Below are positions 22,601 through 31,687 of a stretch of DNA of 64,000 nt, piece after piece. The notes beneath the pieces were generated by a model. That model saw only the letters and a list, made by a program, of their open reading frames with translations. It searched no databases and was not told the DNA's origin. This DNA comes from Takakia lepidozioides (taxonomy: Eukaryota; Streptophyta; Takakiopsida; Takakiales; Takakiaceae), in NCBI GenBank assembly GCA_030704615.1, contig CM060732.1:30299053-30363052 (forward strand). The letters run 5' to 3'. The translations under genes were made by a program, and so were the position numbers. Within the stretch, counting starts at the first letter, position 1. Each line of letters begins with the position of its first letter.

Positions 22601-22815
22601 ACATGCCCATAGGTGTCAGAAGAGATTTTGTGGACTCCCTCTCTTGGTCCTCTCAAAGAAGCTGTGGTCATGGTTGAGGTCCCTGATTTTATAGATACTG
22701 CCACTGCTGCTGCTGCTTCCAGTTGACCCTCTACCCATGCAGGTTTCTTGTAGCTATCGATCCACAGGGAATCATAGGTAATTTTGTTCTTGAAATCCGG
22801 CCCTTTTGGATCAAT
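19675..22815 (-). CDS. PDF-motif/PPR fusion protein with near-identical PLS repeats; DYW domain lost
   Basis: The open frame runs from before 22827 to 19675 (1050 codons from the ATG at 22827). A tccag acceptor gives an exon start at 22815 in the same phase. It opens with the second half of a PDF motif (GPDFKNKITYDSLWIDSYKK, then PAWVEGQL), a short linker, and EAGKQVHTHIIQS. About eight PLS triplets of 101 residues follow, differing at few positions (YAQQG.GMEALETYEQMM; KGKEVHGDIVKAGIVPDVI; NTALVDMYAKC.SIEDAKGV). E/E+ begins (LLGRAGRLDEAEDLINKMP), then a 2-bp deletion near the end shifts the frame and the homology stops. No DYW domain follows, so a product would bind RNA but not deaminate. 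It is most likely joined to the PDF first-half exon at 23087-23184. Confidence 0.85.
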   Translation of the reverse strand: MDPKGPDFKNKITYDSLWIDSYKKPAWVEGQLEAAAAVAVSIKSGTSTMTTASLRGPREGVHKISSDTYGHVRMLCEAGRLKEALEILNQGGISADSDTYVCLLHKCIKMKGLEAGKQVHTHIIQSRLEPNVFLYSTLVNMYVKCGSIVDAHQVFNRMSQRCLITWNIMMTGFNKHGCGRNALETYEQMVWEGVKPNHITFVCVCNACAGLAALEKGREVHGDIVKAGIVPDVILNTALVDMYAKCGSIKDAKGVFDNMTERNVVSWNAMITGYAQQGHGMEALETYAQMMWEGVKPNHITFVCICNACANLAALGKGKEVHGDIIKAGIVPDVILNTALVDMYAKCRSIEDAKGVFDNMAERNVVSWNAMITGYAQQGCGMDALETYEQMMREGVKPDRITFVCVCNACVSLAALEKGKEVHGDIVKAGIVPDVILNTALVDMYAKCGSIEDAKGVFDNMAERDVVSWSAMIAGYAQQGHGMEALETYEQMMRKGVKPNHITFVCVCNACASLVTLEKGKEVHGDIVKAGIVPDVILNNTLVDMYAKCGCIEDAKGVFDNMADRDVVSWNMMIAGYAQQGHGMEALETYEQMMLEGVKPNHITFVGVCTACASLAALEKGKEVHGDIVKAGIVPDVILNTALVDMYAKCRSIEDAKGVFDNMAERNVVSWNAMIAGYAQQGRGMEALKTYEQMMREWVKPDHITFVCVCNACASLAALEKGKEVHRDITKAGIVPDAILNAALVDMYAKCGGIEDAKGVFDSMAERDVVSWSAMIAGYAQQGCGMEAWETYKQMMRNGVKPDHITFVCVCNACASLAALEKGKEVHGDIIKAGIIPDVILNTALVDMYAKCGSIEDAKGVFSNMAERNLVSWNAMIAGYAQQGRGMEALETYEQMMREGVKPNHITFICVLSACSHVGLLDEGRCYFNSLSQDHGVTPTEKHFGCMVDLLGRAGRLDEAEDLINKMPIKPDAVVWKALLGACRIHGNVEMAERVATSILKWDAQDAMTYVLLSNIYAAAGMWDDSAKVRKMMEVRGARGARSLQH

Positions 22816-23086
22816 CTGGACCCACACTCCGTCCCTGATCCTTCAGATATCCCTGCCTCTGCACAAATCATTTATACATCCTTGCCTTTCTGCTAGCAAC
22901 TGACAAATTCAGCCTATATTTGTTCTAGACAACATCCCAAACCTACTTATCACACCCACTAGTTCCTATGCTGAATTAATCCCAAGACTTTAAAAATGTG
23001 CTGGGGAGAGAGAGGATGACAGTTTCCAAAAATCTTTGCCATGCATCTTGTTGTCTGCTTCTCTCTGTAATCTAACAGGCATTCAC

Positions 23087-23184
23087 CTTTTTGCCTCGAT
23101 TAGCCCACCATTGACTGGGGTCGGAAAAAAAATTATTCCAAAGCTTCTCCTCATCTCTGTTATCTGTTTTTGGATACTTTCCTG
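23087..23184 (-). CDS. PDF-motif first-half exon joined to the PPR gene
   Basis: Between a ttgcag acceptor and an aaaaag/gtgaat donor the exon reads KYPKTDNRDEEK then LWNNFFSDPSQWWANRGKK. This is the first half of the OSB PDF motif. It ends in phase 0, as the exon at 22815 begins. Homologous exons with the same donor occur at 40.7, 43.2, 55.65 and 56.2 kb. Confidence 0.65.
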
Positions 23185-23389
23185 CTGCAACATTGGCATT
23201 AACATGTGAAAATCACTTCAACCATCATCTGAAAATCATTTCAACCATCATCGATCCACCCAACGAACTCACTTGCAGAATTTAACATGAAAAATTAGGG
23301 ACGATTCTGATAAGAGGGAAAAGCAGGCTGAAATGTGTTGTTGAAGAGGGTGCCCTCACCACATTGTCCTCGACCTTGTGTCATGAAAG

Positions 23390-23735
23390 CAGCTAGCTTT
23401 TCTTTCACCCATGGAGGATTCAACCGACCAACAACCCATAAGGACCTCTTGTGTGTGCTACTTGTGTCTGTAGTCAGGTTATCTCGGATTGGTCTGGAAA
23501 ACAACCACGGTGCAGCTGAGCAGCCATAGATTTCAACTCAGCTTCCTAAGACCAAGCTGATCCTCCCAAGTAAGGTGTAAACACCAGGAAACATACCAAA
23601 TCATGAAAGGAAGAGCAGGATGGACAACTTTTCACATCATACATTAGGAAAGCCACACCTTGCGATTGCAGTTGTCCCACCATCGAGAAGGATCTTTAAA
23701 AAACTCCTGCCAGCTCTGCTCCATGCTCCACAGTA
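23390..23735 (-). pseudogene. Second, upstream PDF motif (two exon halves)
   Basis: The first half (about 23732 to 23662) reads SWQEFFKDPSRWWDNCNRK with a donor aag/gtgtgg. The second half (about 23490 to 23390) reads PDYRHK, a TAG stop, then a frame with SLWVVGRLNPPWVKEKLAAF. OSB proteins carry one to three PDF motifs, so two tandem motifs upstream of the PPR frame fit an OSB-like ancestor. The stop and frame change show decay. Confidence 0.55.
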
Positions 23736-24455
23736 GACCTTTGTGCCCGGAACTCTGGATTGTACTCCTACTTGATGAGTAAAGTCAGAATCTCGCTTTG
23801 GCTCTGAAAAAACTTCTTTTACTGTTCGTAAGGTTGTTCTTCCTGAGCAGGGCATGAAAGTAGGATGCGCAAGGACTCTTCCCTGGAGTTTGCTTGCTCC
23901 CTGGTCGTTTTCACAGACCACTCCAAAACCTCCAGACTACAGACATTTAGCATCTGTGTAAGTTTGGACATGTTCACATGTTCCTCATTGTGTAGAGTCC
24001 AATGGAGCCCAAAGTGACTTGCATGAATTTGTGAAAAGCTCACTAGCACTCCTCCATGGAGGAACTTGCCAAGTGTTGCCAAGGCTACTGTCCCTGTGAA
24101 ATATCTAGAACTCCTGCCATGCTCCAGTGTTTACCTATGCGCAACATATCCCAATTATCGGCATTTCCTAACGATCCCCTGCGCTTTCTTGCTTCTTTGC
24201 CTAGAGTACATTCGTTTCTGCTGAATTGCGCGAAAGACAATTCCGAATGGATCCGACGGCGCATACATACGACCCCAAAAAAGGAAACTGCGAAGTGTTT
24301 TGTGTTATTACCTAATTTGAATGGCATCCCTAAGCAACAACCGACTGCGCAGGCTCCTCTCTCAACCCCCCCGCGAGCTTCCAAGATCGCCAAAACCCAC
24401 ACGGTGGACCAAGCACTGTCCCCAGGACGTGAATGCTGTTTGTCACACCCGGGTT
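23736..24455. other. Unassigned; searched for an OSB OB-fold, not found
   Basis: Open frames here on either strand show no single-stranded DNA-binding OB-fold pattern that I can recognise. Confidence 0.35.
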
Positions 24456-24459
24456 GAGT

Positions 24460-24540
24460 ACTAACCGGTGTTGTGCGGATACCGGTCCTGACCCCGGGTA
24501 CCTAGCGGCTCAGAATCCCGGTAACCCGGATCCTAACCGT
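24460..24540 (+). repeat. GGGTATA-family related terminus, GC-rich variant
   Basis: ggtgttgtgcgg followed by alternating taccgg/ccgggtacc words resembles the terminus at 39492 and the inverted terminus at 47083. Confidence 0.35.
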
Positions 24541-24619
24541 CAACGTCACAAAATACACGGACAGGACTCCTCGTCCATTTCAAAAATGAACCGGGACCCA
24601 AACTCGGACCCACCTAGTG

Positions 24620-25640
24620 TCTTCAAAACCCGCTCTACCAGGGCAGTGAAGCGGGGGCTTAGAGAAGACTCCTGCCGGGCCGGTGTAACTAAGAGTCACT
24701 AGCCTTGCGGCTACTGCCCCTTTCGGGGTTGGGCCCTATAAAAAAATTGTCTTAGGGGGGAGAGAGGTCCCAAGGACCCGTTGCCCCTAGGGGGACCCTG
24801 GGTGCATTGGAGGAGCTGGATTCTAGCTTGCGTTTGTTGGTGATAATAGCTGTAACCGGGTGAGGTGGATTGATTTGAAGCATTGGTGAATTGGGAGGAT
24901 GGGGATCTTAAAGTTATCAACTATTCGTCAAATGCGGCGAAACCCGGTGGTTCACACTCATTAATGCTGGTACCTACTAGGGGCGACCACCTGACCATAC
25001 TGTGTGCCGCCGTGGCTACTATCATGCAAATGTACATGGTTACCCATGCCCTGCTAGGCTCCGCCCAGACATACTCATTATCCAAGGACTACCCGTTAAT
25101 GCCCCACTGCCCACGTCACCATCCCCACAATTCACCATCCACTTTATTAAATTTACCTTTTGCCACGATCGCTACCCCAACGACAATCTTAGAAAAGCGG
25201 CAAAAATATGCCCCACTCATCCTTGCAATTTGACGACATGGATGGAAAATCGGCCCGCTCACCGTCATCATCAATGATATACATGGAGATGCCAGACTGC
25301 TTGGTTGTGTCGAGTATATGAAAGCCATGTATGATCGGGTGTGTACATTGGCTAAGGAGGTGCGGCCAGGTGTCTCGTGCAGAGTGGGTTGTGGAGCATA
25401 GTGGGCAATAGGGTGACGGGAAAAGATGTGGTCAGAAGATGTGTTTGCACTGGTGGCCCATGTATTGGGCATATCTGAATTTGAGCGTTTGTCGGATTTG
25501 AGCGTTAGTAGTGATTTTGGTATGCCAGAAGTGGTTTGATAGTTTGTGATGTAATACTTGTAATACGGGTATGGGGCTGTCCTTCGGTGATTTTGGGGTT
25601 GTTGTTTTAGGGCCGTACCACACTAGCGGCATGGACTTGG
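24620..25640 (-). mobile_element. LINE 3' end, copy B, with internal inversion
   Basis: The minus strand from 25632 reads SNHFWHTKITTNAQIRQTLK, then FRYAQYMGHQCKHIF, matching the plus-strand copy at 29.03-29.16 kb. The 3' UTR with the tetraloop module follows at 24662-24745. The central part, 24909-25285, is on the plus strand (EKRQKYAPLILAI), so it has been flipped in place. Stops and frameshifts make it inactive. Confidence 0.7.
24662..24745 (-). ncRNA. Tetraloop-hairpin module, copy B (LINE 3' UTR)
   Basis: In the reverse complement the hairpins CCCC-GAAA-GGGG and GCC-GCAA-GGC are intact; the third (UUCG-type) hairpin is disrupted. The module ends in GGAGTCTTCTC, beyond which copies diverge. 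Confidence 0.6.
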
Positions 25641-25644
25641 ACGT

Positions 25645-26030
25645 TGCAGGCTAGGGATTGGTGGATGATATAGGTCCATGTCACCAAGCGGCAATGAACT
25701 GGCTACCACACTATAGCATAAGCCCGGCGGCAAAAAACTCGGTAGGAGAGACCATCACACGACGGGGTGGGAGAGCACAGCTTGGCGATGGCGGGAGAAT
25801 CGCATCACGACAAAGTGTTTTCCTAAAATTGTGGATTTTCAGGGAATACTGGCAGCAGCCGCTAGTGTGGTAGGCAGAGCGGCACACTGCCCTCCCTTAA
25901 ACCAATAGGAGGGCCCGAAATTGAGTGCTGCCCGATGCCGCTCTCCGCTCCCCTCGCGGTGCCGCTCCCCGCTCCCCTCTTGTGCCGCTTCCCGTTCCCC
26001 TCGCTCATCTTGCCGCTATTGTGCATCATG
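25645..26030. other. Unassigned
   Basis: No coding or repeat assignment, apart from GC-rich simple sequence (ccgctccccgctcccctc) at about 25930-26010. Confidence 0.3.
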
Positions 26031-26039
26031 AATCACTAG

Positions 26040-26500
26040 GGTAGCGTGTGCCGTTGGCCCAAGTGTCCAGTGTCATCTAAGTCCAAGTGCAATCCCCTTA
26101 TATTCATCCAAGTGCGTCCCCTATGTCGAGGCTCAAATGCGACCTCTAGGATAGCCTAGTGTGCGGTTGGCCCAAGTGTCCAGTGTCATCTAAGCCCAAG
26201 TCCAAGATCTCCTATGTATCCATGTGCGACCTCTAGGGTAGTGTCGTTGGCCCATGTGTGAAGAATTGAAATCTAAGACCAAGTGCACTTTCCTATGTAT
26301 CTCTCCTATGTCGAGGCCCATCTAAGCCTAAGTGCAATCTTCTATGTATCCAAGTGCATCTTCCATGTAGGCCCAAGTGCAATCTCCTATGTATCCAAGG
26401 GCATCTCTCATGTGTGTCTCCCATGTCGAGGCCCGTCTAAGCCTAGTGTGCAATCTCCTATGAATCCAAGTATGTCTCCCATGTCAAGCCCCGATTAATT
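26040..26500. repeat. Degenerate minisatellite
   Basis: Diverged units containing caagtgcaatctcctatgta and ctcccatgtcgaggcc recur about every 50-60 bases. Confidence 0.7.
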
Positions 26501-26639
26501 TTTTTCCATGAATTTATTGAGTAGTTATATATCCAATGTCATCTAAGTCCAAATGCATTTTTTTTCCACAGAGCCTACGACCAGATTTGAACCGGAGACC
26601 TTTCCCTTGATATCTCTCTTGTCGAGGCTCCAACCAATG

Positions 26640-26850
26640 TCCAGGAATGCCCATTTTGCTATTTTTTGCAAATTTCCAGCGACCAAAAGTACTTGAAATT
26701 CCAAATCTCCCACGTGAAGGGCCAATCATTGCTCCAGGAAAGCCCACTTTGCTATTTTTTGTGAATTTCCAGCGACCCAAAGCACTTGAAATTCCACATC
26801 TCCCACACCGTTGGTCCAAAATTCATGAGACCAAGCCGGTGCACCCCTCC
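26640..26850. repeat. Tandem duplication of about 100 bp
   Basis: Two consecutive units contain ttgctattttttg, aatttccagcgacc and acttgaaattcca in the same order. Confidence 0.75.
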
Positions 26851-26979
26851 TGATCGAGGGCTTTCCAATGCCACCAAGCACCTGCGTTGGGGCCCCGCGG
26901 TTTGGGAGATCTCAACGACGCTACAAAACAAAACAAAACAAACATCTCGCTTCATATATTGATGCCCATCAATATTGTG

Positions 26980-27150
26980 GAGACTTCTTGCCTAGGCGGA
27001 GCTAGGCAAAAAAACGGAGAACTAGGCTTATCCATTAAGCCCTATGGAGGATTGATGGGACCCGCAATGGATAGATGCATTGTCATGGTCCATGACTCAT
27101 GGAGACATCTTGCCTGGGGTGAGAACTAGGCTTATCCATTAAGCCTAGTC
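26980..27150. repeat. Imperfect direct duplication
   Basis: The segment gaactaggcttatccattaa preceded by gagac.tcttgcct occurs twice, about 100 bases apart. Confidence 0.7.
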
Positions 27151-27630
27151 TATGATCCCTTGCGGGACAGAGGTACTCGGGGAAAGCATCCAAACAACCC
27201 CAAAAAAAAACTTTATGACAATCAGATTGATCCTAATCTATATAGTAATAACCTCGTCACCCCCGTCCTTCATTTCTAGTTTTTCTATTCCAATTCCATT
27301 CCGGAAGTTTCTATATTATACTCTAATATAACTCTGACTAAATCGTTTTACAAGCCTTGCGATAACTTGCGCTCGATATTCTCAATGTTCTCTATCTAAT
27401 TTCTAAAAGAACTCTCCATCGATTCCACACAAACAAGTAATATTTCAATGCTTTGTCAATTTAATCTCTTCTATAATCTATCACAGAAATTCCACAATCG
27501 TAGACTCCATCTTCCGAAAGAATTATCTTTTCCGATTCAAAGTACCATTAACATCAATCAAAATATAGAGACATATCTCCTCAGGTCTTTGAACAATCTG
27601 TCACAACTAAAACATTAAATCTGTTTTTTT
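27151..27630. other. AT-rich spacer, nothing recognised
   Basis: No coding frame or known repeat identified. Confidence 0.4.
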
Positions 27631-27639
27631 TTTTTTAAT

Positions 27640-28725
27640 GCAAGGCCTGAGGTAGGCCAATGTATTAAAAAAGAGGGGAAAATAACCTCCATGACATGCC
27701 ATGGAGGCTGATGAAGGGGACGTCGTCCCGTACGCATGGGGTAGGTCCTATCAAAAAAACTAGAGACAGTAACTGCCTCAGGAGATGGAACTAGGGGTCA
27801 CCCCTTTTGGAAGGCTCGAAGGTGAGCTGAGCCTTGGATCTCCCGCTACGAAGACCGCGCTTGTGCCTCCAGTTGACGTCTGAGTCTTCTCCATCAGCAG
27901 GCGAGAGCCGAGTGCTAATGGAATTGCCAGCATGTCGGGATGGTGTCGTCCCAGTCAATAGTGGAATTTGAGGTTCTGTTGCAGAGATAGCCATCCTTCG
28001 CCCATGTGATGTCAAAATGATTGAGTAATTGTCTTCTTCTCTCCTCTGAAGGTCCTCTGGAAAGAGCTGCACAAAGCAGAGACCACACTTTTCTAGCCTC
28101 AGACATCAGGTCCGAGTGAATTATATCCATGATCGCCCTGACACATCGAATTGCCCACTATAAATGAAGTAGCATCTAGATCTCCAAATTTGCCAAAGCG
28201 AATGAGGACCGCCCACACTGGGCAATGACTCCACATCGCTTGACCTTGAACATTTAGCAGTAGAACAGATGCAGCACTGGAGCAAGAGTCATTCCATTTA
28301 GCATAAAACTAAAGTACTATACTCCAAATAGTAATTGTTGTAGGGCATTGAAGCAAACAATGTTCTAGCGATTCAGGAATATTGATAGTGCAGCAGGGGC
28401 AGGTTTTAGAGGAACCAGTCATGAAGGCCAAGACTGGAAGAATACGATTAGCTAATTTCCACAAGAAACCAGTAATCGTTGCAACACATTCTTTCTTCCA
28501 TATATCTGACCAGATGCGTTTCCATGGAAGCTCCGATGAGATAACGTGACCCCACTTGGAGTTCCATTTATACTACATAAGGTATGGCGGGTTCATAAGA
28601 GAGTACCTAAGCCTCACTGTGTAAGCAAAGAAAGGGGCATGATCGGCATTCATCCATGACCACTCTGCTGGGTCAAACTGAAGGTTCCTCAAGGGGGCAT
28701 TGAGAAACCATCATTATCCAAAGGG
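27640..28725 (-). mobile_element. LINE remnant with reverse-transcriptase zinc-binding (zf-RVT) region
   Basis: On the minus strand from about 28530 the frame reads KECVATITGFLWKLANRILP, then CPCCTINIPESLEHCLLQCP. This is the W...FLW...C..C...ES..H.L..C pattern of the zf-RVT domain at the C terminus of plant L1-type LINE polyproteins. Downstream, HSDLMSEARKVWSLLCAALS matches a second copy at 54.45-54.65 kb. Only the 3' part is present and it is interrupted. Confidence 0.6.
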
Positions 28726-28744
28726 CCATTTCCAAAAACCATCC

Positions 28745-29900
28745 AATCCATTTACTCAAAGTCTACTCGCACACTGGCATTCATGGTAATGAGGAAGCAG
28801 ACCTACTCGCTCAACTCGGCGTCTCTCAACCCACAATCGAACCCACAGCCGACCCTATCCACATTGCACATACCCACTCCTTCTGGTTTATACACGCCGT
28901 CCCAAACCCCCCTGTACCCAGACCAGTCCGAAACTTTCTGACCACTCTGACCAGAGAAGCAAATAAACAAGTTGCAGCCTCCATCAGCCACACCAAAGTA
29001 CACATCCAAAAATGGACTCAATCAAATGTATTGCACAATAAACTCTCAAATCATTTTTGGCTAACTATAGCTACCACTGACGCACAAATCCGACAAACAC
29101 TCAAATTCAGATACGCCCAATACATGGGTCACCAGCGCAAACACATCTTTTGGCCGCATATGTTCCCATCCCTATACGGCCCATTATGTTCAACCACTCA
29201 CCAAGCTCGTGACACCTGGCCACATCTCCTCAGCCAATGTACGCACCCGATTATACATGGCCTTCATATCACGCGCCACAACCAAGCAGTCTGGCATCTC
29301 CATAAGCTCTTTCTAAACCGTGTTGAGACCAGATGGTTCTCGCTCATAAACGCTGGTACCTACCAAGGTCGGCCACCCGACCACACTATGCCACCGTGGC
29401 TGCTACCATGCATATGTACCCGATCACCATGCTCATGCCCTGCATACTCCTTGTACAAGGCCTACCCATTAACACACTACCCCCCACCTCACCATCCCCA
29501 CAATTCACCATTCATTTCATTGAATTCACATTTTGCCACCATCGTTACCCCAATGACTCGATTTTAGAAAAACGTCAAAAATATGCCCCGCTTATCCTTG
29601 CAATCCGACGGTATGGTTGGAAACTGGCCCATTAACCGTCATCACCGCCGGTACTCGAGGCGGCATTTATAACGCCAGTATCAATGACATACATGATAAC
29701 TTCAAAATTCCCACTCTTCCCATCCACAAATGCTTCAAAGCAATTCACCTCACGGCACTCCGTTCACTCACAACTATTATCACCAACAAACGCCAACTGG
29801 AATCCAGCACTTCAAATGCACTCTAGGTCCCCCAAGGTACCACAAACTCCCCTACTTTTTACGGTCACTTGGTGTCCCATAGGACACCTTTCCTTTTATA
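28745..29900 (+). mobile_element. LINE 3' end, copy A, with RNase H C-terminus
   Basis: The plus strand starts with LLKVYSHTGIHGNEEADLLA, the conserved end of a retroelement RNase H domain. It continues with TLKFRYAQYMGHQRKHIFWP, a C...H.....RHN knuckle (QCTHPIIHGLHITRHNQAVW) and a long 3' end with EKRQKYAPLILAIRRYGW. Frames change at about 29340 and 29640. It is the reference orientation for copy B. Confidence 0.7.
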
Positions 29901-29976
29901 GGGCCCACCCCGAAAGGGGACAGTAGCCGCAAGGCGAAGTGGCTCTTAGTTACGCCGGCTTCGGCCGGAGTCTTCT
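29897..29976 (+). ncRNA. Tetraloop-hairpin module, copy A (LINE 3' UTR)
   Basis: Three short hairpins follow each other: CCCC-GAAA-GGGG at 29908-29919, GCC-GCAA-GGC at 29926-29935 and CCGGC-TTCG-GCCGG at 29955-29968. Two have GNRA loops and one a C(UUCG)G loop, the most stable RNA tetraloops. The module lies at the end of the LINE, consistent with a reverse-transcriptase recognition structure. Function is inferred. Confidence 0.65.
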
Positions 29977-30410
29977 CTCTCTCTGAGAAACCATTTGAAT
30001 TTCCCAGATAACTTTTGATGTTCTCTGGTGGATCTGGGTCTGGTTTCCCGGAGAGCAGGCAGAGCACTCGAATGGTAAAAAGCTGAGTGTCCTCTATTGA
30101 CTCCTAAGAGGGCCCATAAAAGTCGCCCAAGGAGGTAGATCAAAATTTCCATCTGGACAGCTAACATGGTACCAGGTCTAAAAGCAACAGAGAAAGCAAA
30201 AGATCCCTGGTCATTGATAATACCAAACCAGGCAGGGAGCAAAATCTGATTGGGCAGCAGGGCACATAACGAGATCCATATTGAAGGTATGTTCTGGAAG
30301 ATAAGATCAAGGGTAACAGCTCTTCTACTTGAGAGGGCGCCCACCACCTGCTGCCGGGGAATGAAATTTCCAGAGTCCCAAATATGGGTAAAGTGTCATG
30401 AAAAACTTGC
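29977..30410. other. Unassigned sequence between LINE copy A and Copia gag
   Basis: A minus-strand open frame (30347 to 29946) has no secure family match. Confidence 0.3.
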
Positions 30411-31687
30411 ATGCTCCTTCCCAGAATGCCCATCTGGCGTTGCGTTTTCATGAAGGGTTTTATGGGCAACAAGACATCAAAGGAAATCTGGGACAAACTA
30501 CAAGAATTGCATGACCAACATTCCCAAGAAAGCGTGCACCACGTCCAACGACGGTTTTTTGATATCACCATGGAGGAAGATGACACCATTGCTGAATTCT
30601 TCAAGAAGCTCGATGTGAGTTGACCAACCTGGGTGATAACACCTTCACTGACGATATCGTGATGGCGAAGATACTCAGCCAATTGCTAGGATGTTATGGA
30701 CCGTTCCAGTCGTCGTGGGAGAATGTGCCTGCAGCCGAGAAAACAATCAGTGTCATGACTAGGCGTCTGATTAGAGAAGAAGCACGAATGCACGATATTG
30801 CAGTGAGGACAAGAAGCAAGAATGGAGGTGCCATAGCTTATGCTGCCACGTTCAAACCGAAATCTAGATTGTCCACTGGACGACCTTCGCTCTCCCCGGA
30901 GCAACAGCGGGAGCAGAGAAGGAAAGCGATTGTTGAACGGAAGAAGAATACCACTTGCTTTAATTGTGGCGAGCCTGGCCATTGGTCACGAGAGTGTCCC
31001 AATGAGAAGAAGACTCATGAAGAGGCAGAAGAGTCAAAGGATGCGTCAACTGTGAAAATTCACCTAGCTTTCATGGCAACAGGCCCTGGGCCGTGCTCAT
31101 ATAACTGGTACATGGACAGTTGCTACTCGCAACACATGAGTCAAAATTGAGAGTGGTTTTCCACATGCCAAGACATATCAGCTGGTGACTTGAGCAGTCA
31201 GTTGAAGGAATTGGAGGGGTCATCATGTACGCTCAAGGAATAGGCGACATTGTATTCAAGACCTGGATAAATGGGACCGAGAATATTGGCGTTCTGAAGG
31301 ATGTTGTGCATGTTCCTCGACTTGGAAGAAACCTATTCTCTACATCACAAGGAGTCCAACGTGGAATATCACAGCTGGAGGGTGTAGTCTTTTTGCTAAG
31401 GATGAAGTTGTCATGAAGGGCGTTGAAGAATATGGAGTATATAAGCTCCTCACGACGGTTGTGCTCCCTTCGAGCTCCAGTCAGCAATATGCCTTCTCTG
31501 CCAGCATCATTGGAATCCAAAGCAAGAAGGAAAGCACGCAAACACTTGATACCTGGCACAAACGACTTGGTCTTGTTCACCACAATATGATCAAACACAT
31601 GGAGTGATCTCGTAATATGGTTGATGGTCTGATCATCAGTGGGAGAACTGAGCAGCCTCAATTTTGCATCGGCTGTGCTTACGGATA
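30411..31687 (+). mobile_element. Copia-type retrotransposon: gag, protease remnant and pre-integrase
   Basis: Gag reads SKEIWDKLQELHDQHSQESV, then FFDITMEEDDTIAEFFKKLD, and ends in a CCHC knuckle CFNCGEPGHWSREC (about 30955-30995). A protease-type stretch (YMDSCYSQHM) is followed by LKDVVHVPRLGRNLFSTSQ and the pre-integrase DTWHKRLGLVHHNMIKH. A stop follows, then frame to FCIGCAYG at about 31685, where the plus-strand reading ends abruptly. Frameshifts and stops make it inactive. Confidence 0.8.

Noticed and set aside
24056-24457. 133-codon plus-strand open frame as a gene
   Set aside because: No domain, low-complexity end and an overlapping minus-strand frame of similar length; no splice or flank support.
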